This document shows positions 60,925 to 64,000 of a stretch of 64,000 nt of DNA, piece by piece. Made by a program: the position numbers and the translations under genes. The first letter of the stretch is position 1. Every line of letters starts with the position of its first letter. Under the pieces are notes generated by a model. It worked only from the letters and a program-made list of their open reading frames with translations. It had not been told where the DNA came from and made no database searches. The stretch is from contig NZ_FXZK01000001.1 in NCBI RefSeq assembly GCF_900184895.1, forward strand, positions 310,001-374,000. The letters run 5' to 3'. This DNA comes from Flavimaricola marinus. Lineage in GTDB: Bacteria > Pseudomonadota > Alphaproteobacteria > Rhodobacterales > Rhodobacteraceae.

Positions 60925-63792
60925 TCACCCTTTTGCCAAGTATTTCCTGTGAAAATACAAAATCTTACTGCGCATCATGTCGGGCAGCGTCGCGATCATT
61001 TCCAACTGCGGCGAGAGCTTGTTCTCGCGCGGGGTGAAATCCACGATCAGCGGCAGATCCCGGCCGTTGGTCGACATCTCGTAGGGGTTTCCCTGATTGC
61101 CCGAGACGCTGGTCGTCCGCGCCACGAGGCAGCAGACCGGCCGCCAAGCACGGCTGACGTTCTTGGAGTTCGGCACGAAGGCCAGATGTTCGATGCTGCT
61201 CCAGATGTAGCTCTCGAATTTGTTGATGTCTCCGATCAGTTCGATCCCCGCCTGTGTCGAGTCGCCATCGGTCCATTGCGGAAACCGGCTGTTGCGCAAC
61301 GAGAGGCTTTCGCCGACCAGAACGCTCGGCCCCTTGAGCACTTCGCTGTCGAGCACGTCGATATGACGGAACGGCACGGTGATCCGTTTCGGCAATTCCC
61401 GCGCGGTCAGCCGCAGCACCGGGGCCACGTCGGCGGCCCGCGGTTGGCCGGCGCCGGTGACGGCCATCAGATCGGCGATTGCCACGTTGCGCCGGGGGGC
61501 GCTCAGATCGCGGGTGAGCGACATCACGAGCGAGGCGCTGAAGGCGGGATTGGTGATCGTGAAATTGGGATTTGCCGCATTCGCGGCATCGTCGGCCCAG
61601 TCGCGGAGCTTGGCCGACATATCGGCCCCCGGCACGATGGACAGGAATTTGCACCCCACGATCCGGCAGGTCGCCCCCGACAGCGTTGGTGCATCCCAGC
61701 GCTGGGTGTCGATCGGGTCAAAATTCGATGTGACCCTCCCCGCTTCGGCCGCCTGCACCAGAGCGGTGCCCGGAATGTCGCTGGCCTTGGGCATCACCGG
61801 CCCGATGATCAGCGCGCCGTTCGAGGACACGTTTTCCAGATGCGTCTGGGCGGTGGCATCCCAAAGGTGCAGCGCGGGTTTCAGGCCCGATTGATCCTTG
61901 CTCAGCCCGAGATTGATCCGGGTGTCGGTCAGTTTGATCCGCCGCGCCGCCGCGAGCGTGACCACCGCCGCCTCGTCGTTCAGGTTCCGCCGGATCAGCA
62001 CGTTGTCCATGCGGATGGATTTGCCCCCCATGATCGACAGCCCGCCCCCGGCGTCACTGAAGATCAGGTTGATCCCCTTGATCGAGACGTTCAGGCACCG
62101 ATCGAAGGAAATCATCGATTTGGTCAGCACGGTGACCGGCCCGTCTGCGCAGGCCTTGAGGCTGACCCGCGCGAGGTTGCCGGTCTCGAAGTCGAGCCGC
62201 TCGGGCCAGTCGTATTCGCCGGGGGTGAACTCGATGGCAAGATGCCGGGCGAAGGGTTCGGGGTCTGCCGCCTCTTTCTTTGGGTCATGCACCGGGATCT
62301 CGGCCAGCACCTTCGCGACCGCTTCGAGCGCCTCTTCCAATGTCGGCAGCCGCGCCCAGTCGGGATGGACTTCTTGCGTCCGCTCTCCGAGTGTCTTGGG
62401 CCGGACCCTGATCCGGCAGCTTCGGTTCCTGATCCTTGCGCAGAGGTCTTCGAGCGCCGATTGCACGGTGTCGCCCGCGAAGGTGCAGCGGCCGGTGTCG
62501 CGCACGGTGACGTCGTCGGCGGTGAGGTTGATCAGTTGCGGGAAATCGGGCCGCAGGTCGCCGGTGACGCTGATCGAACCGCTGCTTGCCTTGCGCACCC
62601 GCGCGAGGGCGGCGTGATACGGCCCCCAGTTGAAGGCCGGCACGGCGTCCTCTTCGTCCGCATCATGCGGTGGCCAGAGGATATCGCCCGTCACCACCCG
62701 CGCCGCGCAGAACCAGTAGTCGCCCGGCATGTGCCGCCCGGTGAGCGTGACCGTGATCCCTTTTTCCAGCGGGATCGGGTCGTTGCCGACGACGATCCCG
62801 TTGGCGTTGCCGTCGTGCTTGTGATCCCAGCGGGTGAGGATGCCGCTGCCGCCGACTTCGGCCAGGTAGCTGGTGATCTCTGCCGAGAAGGTGACTGTTC
62901 CGTCGGCTTGCAGCGTGATGGTCCCCAGCGCGCCGGGCAGGTTGCGGGCGGCGTCGATGTCCGCTTTGACCTCGACGGTGTCCCCGGTCTGGATCGCCCG
63001 GTGATCGTCGAGCGGCTGCGCTTGCAGCCGGAAATCGCCATCGTCCGAGATCACCCGCGCCCGCACGTCCTCGCGCGCCCATTTGATCGTCGTCTGGCTG
63101 TCTGTCCCGACATGCACCTCGACCCGGTAGTTGTGATTGGACTGCCCGGTGTAGCCTGCGTCTTCGTGGATCAGGCAATCGTCGTCGTCGGGGATGTGAT
63201 CGGTGTCGATGGCAAAGGACGCCCGCCCGTCGCGCGGCGCCGAATCCGGCGTTTCGATGGTGCTCCCGTGCTTGATATGTTCCAACAGTTCGTTGCTTGT
63301 CAGCCCGTTGGCCTCGGCCAGTTCGGCGAGGGTGTAGACCATGAACCGGTGGCTGGGCCTGAGCCGTCCGGCGGTGTCCGGCCCGCCGAGCCCCGGATCG
63401 CGCAGGTAGGGCTGCCGCAGGTAATCCTCGGCCGCCTTGATGCATTGGATCAGCACAACCGCGTCGGTATTGGCGGCCAGTGACGTGAACAGCCACGTCG
63501 GCAGTTGCGCATCCTCGCCTTGCACGAACCGCGCCCCTTCGACGTAGATGTCCCCTGCCCGCACCACCGGCGGCTTGCCCGCCACGGTTTCGATCCGGAA
63601 CCCGCCGCCTTGCTTTGGCACGCCCACATGCCCGATCACGTCGATCAGGGCCGCTTCGCGTTGCATGGTGTGCAACAGGCTGTCTTCGTTCAGGTCCGAG
63701 GCGAGGATCGCCCGCCCGGAATAGTAGTTGAGCCCCTCGTAGCGCCGGGATTTGCCAAAGACCGAGGTGTCTCGTCCATAGTCGCCAATCAT
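60925..63792 (-). CDS. Large DUF6519-like protein, possible phage-tail/contractile injection system component
   Basis: 955 residues from the ATG at 63792, with TAGGAG 8 nt upstream (longer start at 63837 is less likely). The N-terminus GDYGRDTSVFGKSRRYEGLNYYSGRAILASDLNE, then IDVIGHVGVP and GGFRI...AGDIYVEGARFV, fits DUF6519 proteins (pattern RDT-x-F..K.Y..V..QQGRVLLDADWNE). Residues about 500-700 look like a right-handed beta-helix (NVSIKGINLIFSDAGGGLSIMGGKSIRMDNVLI). No signal peptide. I recall such proteins from loci with baseplate-like genes. Function not proven; the next gene upstream is cut by the window. Confidence 0.6.
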   Translation of the reverse strand: MIGDYGRDTSVFGKSRRYEGLNYYSGRAILASDLNEDSLLHTMQREAALIDVIGHVGVPKQGGGFRIETVAGKPPVVRAGDIYVEGARFVQGEDAQLPTWLFTSLAANTDAVVLIQCIKAAEDYLRQPYLRDPGLGGPDTAGRLRPSHRFMVYTLAELAEANGLTSNELLEHIKHGSTIETPDSAPRDGRASFAIDTDHIPDDDDCLIHEDAGYTGQSNHNYRVEVHVGTDSQTTIKWAREDVRARVISDDGDFRLQAQPLDDHRAIQTGDTVEVKADIDAARNLPGALGTITLQADGTVTFSAEITSYLAEVGGSGILTRWDHKHDGNANGIVVGNDPIPLEKGITVTLTGRHMPGDYWFCAARVVTGDILWPPHDADEEDAVPAFNWGPYHAALARVRKASSGSISVTGDLRPDFPQLINLTADDVTVRDTGRCTFAGDTVQSALEDLCARIRNRSCRIRVRPKTLGERTQEVHPDWARLPTLEEALEAVAKVLAEIPVHDPKKEAADPEPFARHLAIEFTPGEYDWPERLDFETGNLARVSLKACADGPVTVLTKSMISFDRCLNVSIKGINLIFSDAGGGLSIMGGKSIRMDNVLIRRNLNDEAAVVTLAAARRIKLTDTRINLGLSKDQSGLKPALHLWDATAQTHLENVSSNGALIIGPVMPKASDIPGTALVQAAEAGRVTSNFDPIDTQRWDAPTLSGATCRIVGCKFLSIVPGADMSAKLRDWADDAANAANPNFTITNPAFSASLVMSLTRDLSAPRRNVAIADLMAVTGAGQPRAADVAPVLRLTARELPKRITVPFRHIDVLDSEVLKGPSVLVGESLSLRNSRFPQWTDGDSTQAGIELIGDINKFESYIWSSIEHLAFVPNSKNVSRAWRPVCCLVARTTSVSGNQGNPYEMSTNGRDLPLIVDFTPRENKLSPQLEMIATLPDMMRSKILYFHRKYLAKG

Positions 63793-63802
63793 CGTCTTGC
63801 TC

Positions 63803-64000
63803 CTAGGTCTCGAATATCGGGCCGGTGGAATATCCAAAGCGCAGGAATTCCTCGGTTGTCCGTTTCAGGTTGCGCAGCCGCGTGGCCGCCATTTGCCGAT
63901 TGCCGACGCCCATTTCAGATCCGTTCTCGCCGCCCCGCAGGATCGCGGCGGGTGTGCCTTCGGCCAGTTGCAGAAAGCCCGGATCGGCGAGGTCGAGCGA
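63803..64000 (-). CDS. C-terminal end of an unidentified gene, incomplete at window edge
   Basis: The minus frame is open from the right edge to a TAG at 63803-63805 and encodes 65 residues ending in LKRTTEEFLRFGYSTGPIFET. The stop lies 10 nt before the DUF6519-like start, whose ribosome site TAGGAG overlaps this stop codon, so the two are one transcription unit. No family can be assigned from so little. Confidence 0.6.
   Translation of the reverse strand, partial: SLDLADPGFLQLAEGTPAAILRGGENGSEMGVGNRQMAATRLRNLKRTTEEFLRFGYSTGPIFET

Noticed and set aside
60949-63483. 844-codon open frame on the plus strand opposite the DUF6519-like gene
   Set aside because: High GC content leaves antisense frames open; residues are low-complexity Arg/Gly/Asp-rich without any motif, while the minus frame has a ribosome site and family motifs.

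Overview
The window reads as chromosomal DNA of a marine-type alphaproteobacterium of the order Rhodobacterales (Roseobacter/Paracoccaceae group). This is inferred from gene content and order: an F0 ATP synthase operon separate from F1 and with both b and b' subunits, MipZ, glcDEF, ffh followed by chorismate mutase and rpsP-rimM-trmD-rplS-rpmE, a DUF599 membrane protein, and a high GC content throughout. No rRNA, tRNA, CRISPR array, transposase or integrase was seen.

Left part (1-25 kb): a MoxR / DUF58 / BatA-DUF4159 / large membrane protein cluster; a secreted protein and a DUF599 protein; the glycolate oxidase genes glcD, glcE and glcF; a secreted trypsin-like protease; an hsp20 gene whose leader folds like a ROSE RNA thermometer; polA; a small zinc-finger protein; an orphan ABC ATPase; a HIT protein; a glycosyltransferase divergent from a sulfotransferase; DUF3052; a PfkB kinase with nth, divergent from an Ada-like methyltransferase; and an OmpA lipoprotein. 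A FadR-type regulator at 25.2 kb carries in its own promoter the same 21-bp inverted repeat that lies on the -10 of glcD, which suggests it is the glycolate regulator.

Middle (26-39 kb): the F0 operon atpI-B-E-F'-F, an ArsR regulator, a LysR/EamA pair, then ffh, two acetyltransferases, chorismate mutase, rpsP, rimM, two tandem sulfotransferase-like genes, trmD, rplS and rpmE, closed by a terminator.

Right part (39-61 kb) holds two carbohydrate uptake loci. The first (38.9-48.5 kb) has a cupin, a TolB-like propeller, a LacI regulator, two VOC proteins, an aldo/keto reductase, a sugar ABC transporter and a TIM-barrel isomerase. One LacI-type operator sequence lies in both of its divergent promoter regions, so it looks like one regulon for an unidentified sugar. 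The second (54.1-60.7 kb) has a LacI regulator behind a 38-bp near-perfect palindrome, a binding protein, two permeases, a GH68/GH43/GH32-type glycosidase without a signal peptide, and an ATPase: import followed by cytoplasmic cleavage of an oligosaccharide. Between them lie a VTT-like membrane protein, a DEAD-box helicase, mipZ and an alpha/beta hydrolase.

The right edge holds a 955-residue protein whose N-terminus resembles DUF6519 proteins of phage-tail-like or contractile injection loci, with the end of a second gene directly upstream that runs out of the window. This is the most likely entrance to a poorly described system.
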